The position numbers were made by a program, and so were the translations under genes. From Mugil cephalus (lineage: Eukaryota > Chordata > Actinopteri > Mugiliformes > Mugilidae), in assembly GCF_022458985.1 (NCBI RefSeq), contig NC_061789.1:6924357-6988356 (forward strand): a DNA stretch of 64,000 nucleotides, given 5' to 3'. The notes under the pieces were generated by a model that saw nothing but the letters and a program-made list of their open reading frames with translations, was not told the origin of the DNA and did not search any database. Shown piece after piece: positions 48,815 through 58,664 of this stretch (position 1 is the stretch's first letter; each line of letters starts with the position of its first letter).

Positions 48815-50108
48815 TTAAAGCCTCTTCTGACAAAAGAAGTTTCTTCTCTCGTTGCAGCTCCTTATCCCAAAGAATGAAGTGGTCTTCCTCTCCAGGACGC
48901 CACAGAACCGGTCAGCCTCGCACCTTTGAATTTTGTTGTACATCACCTGTTCTCCGCTCACCCACAGCCACTCACCAGCCAGGAAACGCAGGCCCGTCCA
49001 CACCTACAAACATTTACCAGAGAGAAACAAAAATTCATGCCAACACAGAGGATGAGCTGCTCAAATGCAGTGTAGAAAACTGCCTGACCTCATCGGTGGT
49101 AGCTTCTCGGGCTTCAGTTCTTGCAAAGCTGTGGTCAAATTCAGAGGACAGTGTCACCAGGTCATAGCGGTGGTCCCTGTTGGTAGAGGTGTCCACTCCC
49201 CCGAGAGACCTGCAGTGGTCCAACGCCTCCTCCCACGTCTTATTCTCCTTCACCAGGACCAACGTCTCATCGTAACAGTTGAAAGCGCGGCCATTATAAC
49301 AGGGAGACTTCCACCATGTGTCATATTTAAAATTCTTAAACGCACAGTTTTGGTTTGAGTCCAGTTCTGCAAGAAGTAGACAGCACTGTAGTACGGTAGC
49401 CCTAAGCGGCCATGCATGCATACATATTAATTACTCCGTTTTTCCCATGACAACAAGTTCATTTCCTCTGTTTCAAAAGTTAATTATCTCATTATCTCAG
49501 GAAAACAAACACACATTGTAGTGTTAAGGGCATCCATCAGTCAGCATGATGGAACTCGATAACGAGGTAAATAATTCATTTTCTTGGGAAAACAGGAAAA
49601 AATAACATGTGGGCTTCCGTACTATGCCACAGCTATGTAATATGGAGAATAAATAGTAGGCTATGGGACAACTTTGAACTTCCATCAATAAATATTAGGT
49701 TCCACAATGAGAGTTGAAGTCTTCATCTTTTGTAACTGAATATATTCCATCTCAAACACAGTCTGACAAAAATATGATGGAACTTAAGCTTAAAAACTCT
49801 GTTATGTGTCGCTTACCATTAGTGTACCAGGAGGTGTAGTTGGCTTTCTCGTCTCCTCTGGACCACTTCCATGGACTACTGTCGTCCTCTCTGTACAAAC
49901 CAATCCATCCTCTCCGTCCGTAAAGCTGCTGATTCTCTTCTTCATTTCTGATTGTCACCAGGTCAGTGTGGTGCGTCCTGCAGAAGGTCTGTGCCTCATT
50001 CCATGTCCGGTAATTTTCAGTATATGTTGTTATGTTCATAAGTGCTTGCTCACACAAAGGAACAACGACGAGAAGCAGGAACACAAGAATGCACATCTTC
50101 CTTGTCAT
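48815..50108 (-). CDS. Secreted double C-type lectin domain protein (unit D)
   Basis: Exons on the minus strand: 50,108-49,817, 49,366-49,089 and 49,003-48,815. GT-AG introns, phases 1 and 0, 252 residues. Layout and cysteines are as in unit C: signal peptide 1-22, CTLD1 with C43, WIGL 68-71 and WKWS 80-83, then CTLD2 with WTGL at 192-195 and terminal FFCQKRL. It differs from C at 31 of 252 residues. Seventeen of these fall in residues 93-128, the long-loop region of CTLD1 (SWYTNELDSNQNC, WWKSPCYNGRAFNC). Five more fall in the loop side of CTLD2. The introns flanking these exons are nearly unchanged. Like the others it lacks EPN/QPD and a membrane segment. Likely a secreted recognition protein with its own specificity; the ligand is unknown. 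Confidence 0.9.
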
Positions 50109-50424
50109 GTTTTCCACTGGATAATTTGCACTGGAAGAGAAAAAAGAAGAGACAGAAACCGTTGAAGTCATGAAGAGGGAGATGTTTTGCTGATTGTGGC
50201 TGTGGAACATTTCAATCACTAATATACTTTGAACACTAATGCGATCTAAAATTCAGCTTGCATTTATAGATTTAAGAGTTTCAGGTTTTACAGGCAATTA
50301 CTTTAGATATTTCCAGAATATACTGTAGGTGAGTTCTAAGAATGGCTTGTAGAAATAAGTAATCTTTAGCAGAGCTCAACAACACAATACAGCAGAACAC
50401 AGTTTCTACAGAAACAGAACTCAC

Positions 50425-50660
50425 CTTTTTGAGACAAGAGAAGAGGTGGTCAGCTTAGGAAGTCTTCTCCTCAGCCAAGTCTGTTAAATACTCATCACAC
50501 AGGCAAGAACTGCCTTTAGACCATAATTTCCAGCCACAAGATCATGCAAATCTTGTAGAATGACCTTGCTTGGGATAAAGGCACATTTGCTTTGCTTCTT
50601 CCGAATCATCTTTCCGGAGTACCAACAAGTTGTAAAGCAGTGTCATGCAAATGTCAAGTA
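50425..50660 (-). promoter_or_regulatory. Unit D 5' non-coding exon and octamer-type promoter
   Basis: Donor at 50,425/50,424, TTAAATA box at 50,484-50,490, two perfect octamers ATGCAAAT on the plus strand at 50,544-50,551 and 50,645-50,652. In transcription direction the octamer reads ATTTGCAT and lies about 55 bp upstream of the box. Between the octamers is a purine-rich GGAAGAAG stretch that could bind Ets factors. Confidence 0.65.
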
Positions 50661-50979
50661 GACGTCAAATTTTATTAGAAAAAAAAAATGTTATACAACA
50701 ACTGGGCTTGAAATGGATTTTTAATGCTTTAATGCTCCAGTGGACGAAAAAGACCTCCACTGAAATGCTGCTCTTATAATAATATAGAAGGTAAGGGAAG
50801 CAACATATCACTGGTCTGGTGTGTCATGTGAGCTGTTCTCTAAAGCTGGAGAACTTGCATCAAAAAAAACTCAATCGCCTGAATGCAAATACATACACAG
50901 TTGAGTCTCTCAACTTGTCTGCAATGATGTTTACAATCCAGCAGGTGTCATTGTTGAGCGACACAGTAGACACAGTATT

Positions 50980-51705
50980 GCTACAGTTTGGGTAATGTGC
51001 AACAAGGCTTCACAAGGAGCAATCGCTCCAGCTCAGAGACAGTCCCTGGTGATGTGGCTGGCTGGAAAATCGAAAAAGAGCCTGACAACTTGCCATGCCA
51101 ACCCTCCACATTTCTTGCCCAAAAGAAGACCAGGTGTGCCGCCATCTCTCTCAGAATACGTGGACAATCCATTGACATTTGAGCAGTTCAGTATGACCAG
51201 GCTGCAGCCAAAACACTGCGTGCCAGCACAAATAAAAATGCTGCAAAAAATATCATTGCAAGCAAAAAATTCAAATGGACTGGGGTCACAGAGGCTGAAA
51301 GTGCATTGGAATCACGCTGTGCATTCTGAAGCTATCCAAGCTCTGAGATTGTTGGTGTGCCAGTTCCACCTTCTGTGTTCCATATCCTCAGATGGTCATG
51401 TCCAAAGACCGGCTCCTCACCATCACTTGGAACATTAATTTGAGTGACCCTGCAGAAGATGCCTTCAATGACAGCAGAAAAGGAAGAAAATACGCCCCCT
51501 GTATGACGGTTTCCATTTAGCCTGCAAAGCTGTGTACCACCCTCGGCAAAACCTTTCCGCGGATGAGCGTATGGTAGCCACCAAGGCCAGAATCGCCCTG
51601 AAGCAATACATAAAGAATAAGCCAACAATGTGGAGGGATATAACTTCCTGTGCTGTCTGACAACAGAGGCAACTTCTGCTTGGACACCCCCTGAAACACA
51701 CAACT
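50980..51705 (+). pseudogene. piggyBac-type (PGBD4-like) transposase relic
   Basis: Plus-strand translation across several frames follows a piggyBac transposase in order. First WKIEKEPDN, then FLPKRRPGVPPSLSEY and PLTFEQF. After a shift come TNKNAAKNIIASKKFKW, then MSKDRLLTITWNINLSDP and [10 protein letters not shown]. The end is [20 protein letters not shown] and [20 protein letters not shown]. Another frameshift precedes [12 protein letters not shown]. The ADERM segment corresponds to the conserved DExM region of the DDE catalytic core. At least three frameshifts mean it is dead. It lies where unit F should have its missing exons. Confidence 0.75.
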
Positions 51706-51839
51706 AATGTTGCGTTAGCTAGCTGTTAGCATTAGCATTAACTTAACAAGTACCCTTAACTTCAGGTAATTTGACAAATCGTCCATCACTCACTGGATTA
51801 GACATACTGACACAAGGATAATTTATATATATAATATGA

Positions 51840-52150
51840 AATAGGTCCTAGGACTGAGCCCTGTGGCACACCTTTAGTTATCTCTAATGAAGAAGATGTA
51901 GCATTGGCCATCTGAACACACTCCTGTCAAGACAGGTAATCTGCATACCAGGTAGATGCCTGGTTAGAAACATCGATTTTCTGCAAGATACTGATCAGTA
52001 TCACATGGTCAAACGCGTCAGATCAACAAAAAGGGCAACACAGACTAGTTTAATTAAGATTTCTTAAGTGCTTCAATCAAATCACTTAAAATTTTCAGGA
52101 CAGCCCTGGCAGTGCTATTCCTCATGGAGAAAGATAAAGGGAGTGGTATG
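51840..52150 (-). pseudogene. LINE reverse transcriptase relic
   Basis: Minus-strand translation gives RNSTARAVLKILSDL, then DAFDHVILISILQKIDVSNQ, ASTWYADYLS, a stop, and LEITKGVPQGSVLGPI. The DAFDH and GVPQGSVLGP strings are reverse-transcriptase core motifs of non-LTR retrotransposons (usual form GVPQGS-LGP). Stops and short length show a 5'-truncated, inactive fragment. Family not resolved. Confidence 0.75.
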
Positions 52151-52471
52151 TGACTGTGCTGGATCATTTTATTGACAGTGCCAGAACAAACAGCTATTCG
52201 CTCAACAAAGATCTGTGTGGCGGACTGGAGCAGCAGCCACGGACACGTCAAGCCTTCCAGGAGCCCGTTGACAGCTGAGCTCTGTGAAGCGCCCTCACAA
52301 CCAGTCCTGATGACTGATCAGCACATCCCATTGTTGAACCCTGGTGGAGCTGTGTGATTGCACAACTCAAGTGTTTTGCACATTTAAGATTTTGCACATC
52401 TAAAGCTCTGTTTACAATTGAATAATCCATGCTGCACTACTACCATCATTCATGCTGATTGTTTCTGTTTT

Positions 52472-52475
<4 letters not shown>

Positions 52476-52503
<28 letters not shown>
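52476..52503. repeat. (TA)n microsatellite
   Basis: About 14 TA units beside the hAT-like element end. Confidence 0.95.
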
Positions 52504-52507
<4 letters not shown>

Positions 52508-52509
<2 letters not shown>

Positions 52510-53190
52510 TTGTTTTGCAAAGTCTTTGGTTGATTAGACACTTTTTTTTAAAAAAAATTCCCCCATAATGTTTCCATCAGAAATTGAAGTTTCTTTAAAT
52601 ACACGTTGACATGAATCCAATATAATATAGCAGAGGGATAAATGGAGGCAGTCAGCACTTCACTCAATTCGTCTCTACAGTTTCACACAGAGCGCTGCAC
52701 TAGCCGAGACCTGTCGATCTAAGCCTCCTGTACACAGTAGGACCCGCCCCTATCGGCGCTGAGCCAATCACAAGGCCGCATATAACACTCTGACTCTGTC
52801 AGGTTCCCAGCAATTGGCCGAGAGCCTATTCAGTCCCCAGGAGAAATCCAAGACGCATATTAGCATAAGAGAAGCTAACAGTGCAGGTCGCTCCCATTTA
52901 CCAACTACTGGAGCCAAAATGGCCGATTCACTGTCCCTACTACATTTAGTTGAAGACATGTTTAAAGTTAAAACTTGAATCTGTTAATTACATCAGTTAG
53001 GTATGTTTTTGTCAGGTATTATGTTTACGCCAGTTGCACCTTACTCTAGTGCACATTTGAAATAAGAAAATAAATATTTGAACCCGTGTATTATTAGAAT
53101 AGCTTAACATTGAATGCAAAATGATAATAACAATGTATATGCCTCCCTACTTAATCCCTCCATCAGTTTGGGGGCCCTTGGCCGTGTTTT
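52508..53190 (-). mobile_element. Dispersed hAT-like repeat (long form), copy 4
   Basis: Reverse orientation. It starts at the right with 'catcagtttgggggccctt' and ends at 'tctttggttgattagaca'. It keeps the middle block shared with the 19.2 kb copy ('agccaatcacaaggc', 'gtaggacccgcccct', 'gcagtcagcacttcactca'). At about 680 bp it is the longest copy and best represents the parental non-autonomous element. Confidence 0.75.
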
Positions 53191-53378
53191 TTCGTAGATC
53201 TTGTCAGACTGACGGTGTTTATGTTGCTGACGTGGGCTACAACTAAGTAACAGTTACTATGCAGAAAAGCCTCATACGATCCAATATGTACTGTGGTCAA
53301 AGCGTTACTTTCTGCTGTGTTTTTACGTGCGACGATTAGTGAACCATAAAAAAAGTCGTTCAACCCCTGGTCGCTTAC

Positions 53379-53670
53379 CATTAGGGTCCCAGGAGGTGAA
53401 GTTGGCTTCCTCGTTTCGTCTGGACCACTTCCATAGGCCATCCTCGTCCTTTCTGTGCAAACCAATCCATCCTCCGTATCCGGAAAGCTACCGATTCTGT
53501 TCTTCATTTCTGATTGTGGCCAGGTCAGTGTGGTAGTTCCTGCAGAAGGCCTGTGCCTCGCTCCATGTTACGCTGTAGCCACTGTATACTGTAAAGCTTA
53601 CGAGTCCTTGCTCACACAAGGGAACCAGGGCGAGAAGCAGGGGCACAAGAATGCACGTCCTCCTCGTCAT
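53379..53670 (-). pseudogene. Lectin exon 1 with nonsense codon, exons 2-3 missing (unit F)
   Basis: The 292-bp coding exon 1 keeps its ATG (MTRRTCIL...), signal peptide, C43 and a donor G|GTAAG at 53,379. A TAG at 53,488-53,490 replaces the Gln codon (CAG) seen at this place in units C, D and E, after TIRNEEQNR. Past the stop the frame continues with GGWIGLHRKDEDG and WKWSRR. No exon 2 or 3 follows downstream. The interval of about 2.5 kb is filled with a piggyBac relic, a LINE fragment and an hAT-like element. A true pseudogene. Confidence 0.85.
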
Positions 53671-53763
53671 GTTTTCTACAGGGGGAGAGGATAAAACAAG
53701 TGTCCCAGAAAAAACAAGAGACATAAATCTTGAACATTAATCCAATATCCACTCTGCGCTCAC

Positions 53764-53985
53764 CTCTGAGACGTCTTGAAGGAGGTCAGCTGTGAACCTT
53801 CAGGTATTCTGGTCAGTCTAGGTTGTCAAACATTTAGGGCAGGCTCCACTACTCATATGAACTCAGATGGCCAATCATAGCATCATGCAAAACCTTGAAA
53901 AGTATACAGAGTAACGCCACATATTTCAAGATGTCTCCCTTCCAAGTTATGTCAACATAAGGCAAAACAGTGGCATGCAAAACCA
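53764..53985 (-). promoter_or_regulatory. Unit F 5' non-coding exon and decayed promoter
   Basis: A donor G|GTGAGC is kept at 53,764. Both octamer positions read ATGCAAAA (53,885-53,892 and 53,975-53,982), one base off the consensus. Confidence 0.45.
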
Positions 53986-54589
53986 GGGTCCTTTTGGGGT
54001 ATTGGAGAATTTTCATATGTGGGGTTGGGTCAGTCGACTCAGTATATACTGCAGAGTAGTCTATGGTTGCTCCTTTTAATGATAACCACACGGGAACATT
54101 TACAGCATCTGGAGTTGATTCCTCTTCATTTTTAGAGGCCTACAAACACACAGACACTGATACATTTTTAATTTTTTTTATTCCAGTCACAAACCTTATG
54201 TGACAATTGTATTTACATGCCTCTTATTGTATTAATATGAAGATTGCCTGTTTTTTTGCAGGGGCACAAAAAAATGTACGCTGAAGGTCTGGTGATGGTT
54301 GTATGTGATTTGCATTTTGTGAACCCACGGCATGCGTTACACTTTGTTTAAACTGCAAATACGGTTTGTTTTTTGACGTTCCTGCTCCCGACGCAAATCC
54401 CAAAAAAGGTGTGTGCAGGTGCATTTAGGACGAGCTTCAAGGAGCGGTTGCCAGTGGCAACTGTCAATAACAGCTGTCTGTCACAATGTCTCTTCCTGTT
54501 TTTGTTAACTACAGTTAAGCATCTTGGAAAAATGTACACTTGAAAATGCATTAGGATTATATTCACTACCTAAAGGGACAGAAACACTC

Positions 54590-54740
54590 TTTATTTTAGT
54601 GTTTCAGTTTGGCAAAGTACCACCCATTATTGTGGAGAGGGTGGGGCTCATGACCTATACTGCAGCCAGCCACCAGGGGAAGCTCCACATGCTTTGGCTT
54701 AACTTTCGAGGAGCTGTCATGGCGTCCAATTATCTTACAC
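54590..54740. repeat. Interspersed repeat fragment
   Basis: 'gcagccagccaccaggggaa' followed by 'tttggcttaactttcgagg' and 'agctgtcatggcgtcca' is a wording seen repeatedly in teleost genomes at retroelement-like repeats. Family uncertain. Confidence 0.4.
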
Positions 54741-55087
54741 GTGCAAAACAGCTCCCTCCCCAGGCATTATATCAATGGCGTGTCCCCAGAGGAACAAATG
54801 TGGCGTGCACTAGAGTACTAAAGACAGACATATAATTTTTGCTAAATAATCATACAACAACACTCGCAGAAGATATACTTTCAAGTGTTACTTGCTGTAT
54901 TGATTTCTATCCATTCTAGCCTACCCGCAAATATACTTTCACATGCCACACCAGTCCTATAGTATATAGAGATATATTACTTTATGAGATGTAATAGTAG
55001 ATACTTATTTACCATAAAATTGAAAGAGGAGCACAGATCCCTCAAATCTTAGATTCAAATGTATTTAGCTGCATGGATCTACTGGTT

Positions 55088-55247
55088 TAAAGCCTCTTCT
55101 GACAAAAGAAGTTTCTTCTCTCATTGCAGCGCCTTGTCCCAAAGGAAGGAAGTGGTCTTCCTCTCCAGGACACCACAGAAACGGTCAGCAACACAAAGGA
55201 ACAACGACGAGAAGCAGGAGCACAAGAATGCACATCTTCCTTGTCAT
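55088..55247 (-). pseudogene. Deletion hybrid of lectin exon 1 and exon 3
   Basis: The minus strand starts at 55,247 with the normal ATG and signal peptide (MTRKMCILVLLLLVVVPLC). At about 55,192 it jumps straight into the middle of exon 3 (...CGVLE region), losing the rest of exon 1, both introns and exon 2. The junction creates a TGA, so only about 20 residues would be made. Exon 3 sequence continues to its normal end near 55,088 with small changes. A clean internal deletion. Confidence 0.85.
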
Positions 55248-55578
55248 GTTTTCCACTGGATAATTTGCACTGGAAGAGAAAAAAGAAGAGACAGAAACCG
55301 TTGTAGTCATGAAGAGGGAGATGTTTTGCTGATTGTGGCTGTGGAACATTTCAATCACTAATATACTTTGAACAATTATGCGATCTAAAATTCAGCTTGC
55401 ATTTATAGATTTAAGAGTTTCAGGTTTTACAGGCAATTACTTTAGATATTTCCAGAATATACTGTAGGTGAGTTCTAAGAATGGCTTGTAGAAATAAGTA
55501 ATCTTTAGCAGAGCTCAACTCGTATGGGCTGAACAACACAATACAGCAGAACACAGTTTCTACAGAAACAGAACTCAC

Positions 55579-55810
55579 CTTTTTGAGACAAGAGAAGAGG
55601 TGGTCAGCTTAGGAAGTCTTCTCCTCAGCCAAGTCTGTTAAATACTCATCACACATGCAAGAACTGCCTTTAGACCATAACTTCCAGTCACAAGATTATG
55701 CAAATCTTGTAGAATGACCTTGCCAGGGATACATGCACATTTGCTTTGCTTCTTCTGAATCATCTTTCCGGAGTGCCAACAAGTTGCAAAGCAGTGTCAT
55801 GCAAATGTCA
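55579..55810 (-). promoter_or_regulatory. Octamer-type promoter of the deletion hybrid
   Basis: Donor at 55,579/55,578, TTAAATA box near 55,639, perfect octamers at 55,698-55,705 and 55,799-55,806. Nearly identical to unit D's promoter. Confidence 0.6.
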
Positions 55811-56172
55811 AGTAGACGTCATATTTTATTAGAAAAAAAAAAAAAAACGTTATACAACAACTGGGCTTGAAATGGATTTTGAATGCTTTAATGCTCCAGT
55901 GGAAGAAAAAGACCTCCACTGAAAACTTTTATAATATAATATGATAATGATATAGGTAAGGGAAGCAACATATCACTGGCTTAATCAGGGTTTTCATTAT
56001 AATAGACGGGTAATTATACCAAACCATGTCTACATTTGGAGTATTATACAGAAGTCTACTTTCAGAATATAACAGTAAAAAGGAACTATTTTTCAAAATC
56101 GAAAGACAAAGACACCTTTAACTTCTACTAAAATAGTCAAGTAAATGTATTTAGCTGCATGTATCTACTGGT

Positions 56173-57711
56173 TTAAAGCCTCTTCTGACAAAAGAAGTTT
56201 CTTCTCTCGTTGCAGCTCCTTATCCCAAAGAATGAAGTGTTCTTCCTCTCCAGGACACCACAGAACCGGTCAGCCTCGCACCTTTGAATGTTGTCGTACA
56301 TCACCTGTTCTCCGCTCACCCACAGCCACTCACCAGCCAGGAAACGCAGGCCCGTCCACACCTACAAACATTTACCAGAGAGAAACAAACCTTCATACCA
56401 ACACAGAGGATGAGCTGCTCAAATGCAGTGTAGAAAACTGTCCAACCTCATCGGTGGTAGCTTCTCGGGCTTCACTTCTTGCAAAGATGTGGTCAAATTC
56501 AGAGGACAGTGTCACCAGGTCGTAGAGGTGGACCCTGTTGGTAGAGGTGTCCAATCCCCCGAGAGACCTGCAGTGGTCCAACGCCTCCTCCCACGTCTTA
56601 TTCTCCTTCACCAGGACCAACGTCTCATCATAACAGATGAAATACTGTCCAGAACCACAGTCAACGTTCCACCATTCCGGTGAATAGGCCCACCTAATGC
56701 CACAGTGTTTGTCTGACTCTGGTTCTGCAAGAAGTAGAAAAAAACAAAACAAAAAAATACATTGGTAATTTTTCCTGTCAGTCTTTTTTTGTTTGTTTTT
56801 TTGATCAAGTGGGCGTCCTGTTGGTAGCTGGTGATACATAAGGCAAAGAGATACTTAAATGCTCTAGACCAGGGGTCTTCAATGTTTTTCAGGCCAAGGA
56901 CCCCCAAACTGATGCAGAGATTAAGTAGGAACCCCCTACCTACTGTATGTGTTCTTTATTAAACTAGTGCCATTTATAAATATACATTATTATTATCATT
57001 TTGCATTCAATATTAAGCTATTCAAATAATACACAGGTTCAAATATTCTTTTTTTTTTTTTAGTTCAAACATGTGCAACAATAGGGTGTTTAAGGGGGAA
57101 AATTTTGGCGGTCTGGCCAGGTCTGTTGAAGACCCATGCTTTAGACATCAGCTTGTACTCGTTGTTCAACGGTATCACACATTAACCGCGCTGAATTTAA
57201 ATTGCTGAAGTTGCAAATAAATTGTCAGCCACCCTGACGATACTTTACTACAGCTATGTAATATGGTAAATAAATAGTAGTCTATGTGCTAACTTTGACC
57301 TTCCATCAAAAAAAATTAGGTTCCACAAAGAGCTGAAGTCTTTGGTAACTGAATACATTCCACCTCAACCACAAATAATCAGACAACAATATGATGGAAC
57401 TTCAGCTTAAAAACTCTTGTGTGTTGCTTACCACCATTGGCCCAGAAGGACAAGTTGACTCTCTCGTCTCCTCTGGACCACTTCCATGGACTACCATAGC
57501 CCTCTCTGTACAAACCAATCCATCCTCTGCGTCCGTTAAGCTGCCGATTCTCTTCTTCATTGGTGATTGTCACCAGGTCAGTGTGGTGCTTCCTGCAGAA
57601 GGTCTGTGCCCTGTTCCACGTCAGTTCATATTCACCGTATACTGTTATGTTCTTCAGTGCTTGCGCACAAAAAGGAAGATGGATGAGAAGCAGGAGCAAA
57701 AGAATGCACAT
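56173..57711 (-). CDS. Secreted double C-type lectin domain protein (unit E)
   Basis: Exons on the minus strand: 57,711-57,432, 56,724-56,447 and 56,361-56,173. GT-AG introns, phases 1 and 0, 248 residues. The ATG used by units C and D is ACG here, so translation most likely starts at the next in-frame ATG, four codons on, still in front of the signal peptide (MCILLLLLLIHLPFCAQA). CTLD1: C39, WIGL 64-67, WKWS, then FWANGEPESDKHC and WWNVDC. CTLD2 is nearly identical to the others and ends FFCQKRL. EPN is EPE in CTLD1 and EAD in CTLD2. Intron 1 has a short hAT-like repeat. First unit in transcription order and without the octamer promoter. Confidence 0.86.
56869..57141 (+). mobile_element. Dispersed hAT-like repeat (short form), copy 5
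   Basis: Left 'caggggtcttcaatgttttt' and right 'ggtctgttgaagacccatgc' form an imperfect inverted repeat. It lies inside unit E intron 1. Confidence 0.75.
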
Positions 57712-58143
57712 CTTCCTCGTCGTGTTTTCTACTGGAAAATTTACACTGGAAAAAAACCAAAAAAGCAGACGACTGAAATTTTAATAGCAGTAATATGATA
57801 ATACTACATTTTGCACAACACAGATTGTGTATTACAAATATGTCCAAAATGTAGGTGAGTTAAAATATATATATATAGCATGCAGGAGGCAAACGTTTTT
57901 ATTGGGAGAGATTCTGATTACATAGTCCCAGTGTAATAAATCTTTAACTCTACTTTTCAAGCCGAGTTAAACTCATAGGACTCAAATTATATGATACACA
58001 ATATAGCCTTTGATTTATCCATGTAACATGACAATATAATATACTGAGCCATGAGTGCAGCCTTGGTGGGTAACATCCTGGGCTCCTCATTCTTGGTTCT
58101 ACTTAACATTCCAAACTTGTTTCTACCTTCTACTTGTACTCAC

Positions 58144-58270
58144 CTTGTCTGATGTTTTTCAGGTAAGATTCCTTATACTTCAAGTCTGTGGCATAACAAT
58201 CTCAGAAACACGGCGCACACAAAGCTTGAAAGGATCCTGAGGGCCAATCACAGCATTGCACAAAACCCCA
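58144..58270 (-). promoter_or_regulatory. Unit E 5' non-coding exon and upstream region
   Basis: A donor-like G|GTGAGTAC on the minus strand at 58,144 could end a non-coding exon. The octamers of the other units are absent here; the corresponding sequence reads 'cagcattgcacaaaacc'. Regulation may differ from the rest. Confidence 0.35.
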
Positions 58271-58418
58271 ACAGAAACAGTAGTCATAACATAGTCCTGT
58301 CGGTCACGTGATCTACGTCATAACAAGGTGTCTCTTGCTCATGCCTTCTTTAAGGTGATTTTCATTTTTCCAAAGCGGAAGCAAACCTTCAAACCTTTCA
58401 AACGCACTTTTGCATAAA

Positions 58419-58664
58419 TTATGTGGCATATTTGTTTACATGTCCTTCGTTTTGCATTTGTACTGTGTGGTGTCTAATCACCAGTGGGTTTACTAGAGTC
58501 TCCGGAGGACCTGCGAGGCTAAAATGTTGCTCGCATGCTGCAGAGGTGATTGCAGAAAGAGACTGCAAGATCCTCTGCAAGGTTCTAGATGTGATGGCTG
58601 CAGATAAGAAAACCCACTGTTTGAGAGGTACTGAATACCTGGAGCAAAACTGACGCCATGACAC
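58419..58664 (-). pseudogene. Possible hAT transposase C-terminal fragment
   Basis: The minus-strand frame contains SAITSAACEQHFSLAG, resembling the hAT dimerisation signature (P-A-T-S-A-x-S-E-R-x-F-S-x-A-G). The neighbouring residues fit poorly, so this is a weak call. Confidence 0.3.

Larger units (their letters stand above)
46598..50425 (-). repeat. Tandem duplication of the lectin unit (C and D), about 2.2 kb period
   Basis: Exon 3 ends at 46,598 and 48,815 (offset 2,217). Start codons lie at 47,909 and 50,108 (offset 2,199). The non-coding exons end at 48,248 and 50,425 (offset 2,177). Introns, promoters and 3' flanks are almost identical between the two, which shows a recent tandem duplication. 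Confidence 0.9.

Noticed and set aside
48787..49167. 126-codon plus-strand frame across lectin exons 2-3, also at 56,145 and in part at 41,311
   Set aside because: It is the antisense of the conserved lectin exons and crosses their intron. Its conservation follows from the duplicated minus-strand genes.
52054..52251. 65-codon minus-strand frame as a separate gene
   Set aside because: Its C-terminal half fits the region just before the reverse-transcriptase core of the LINE fragment, so it is part of that relic.
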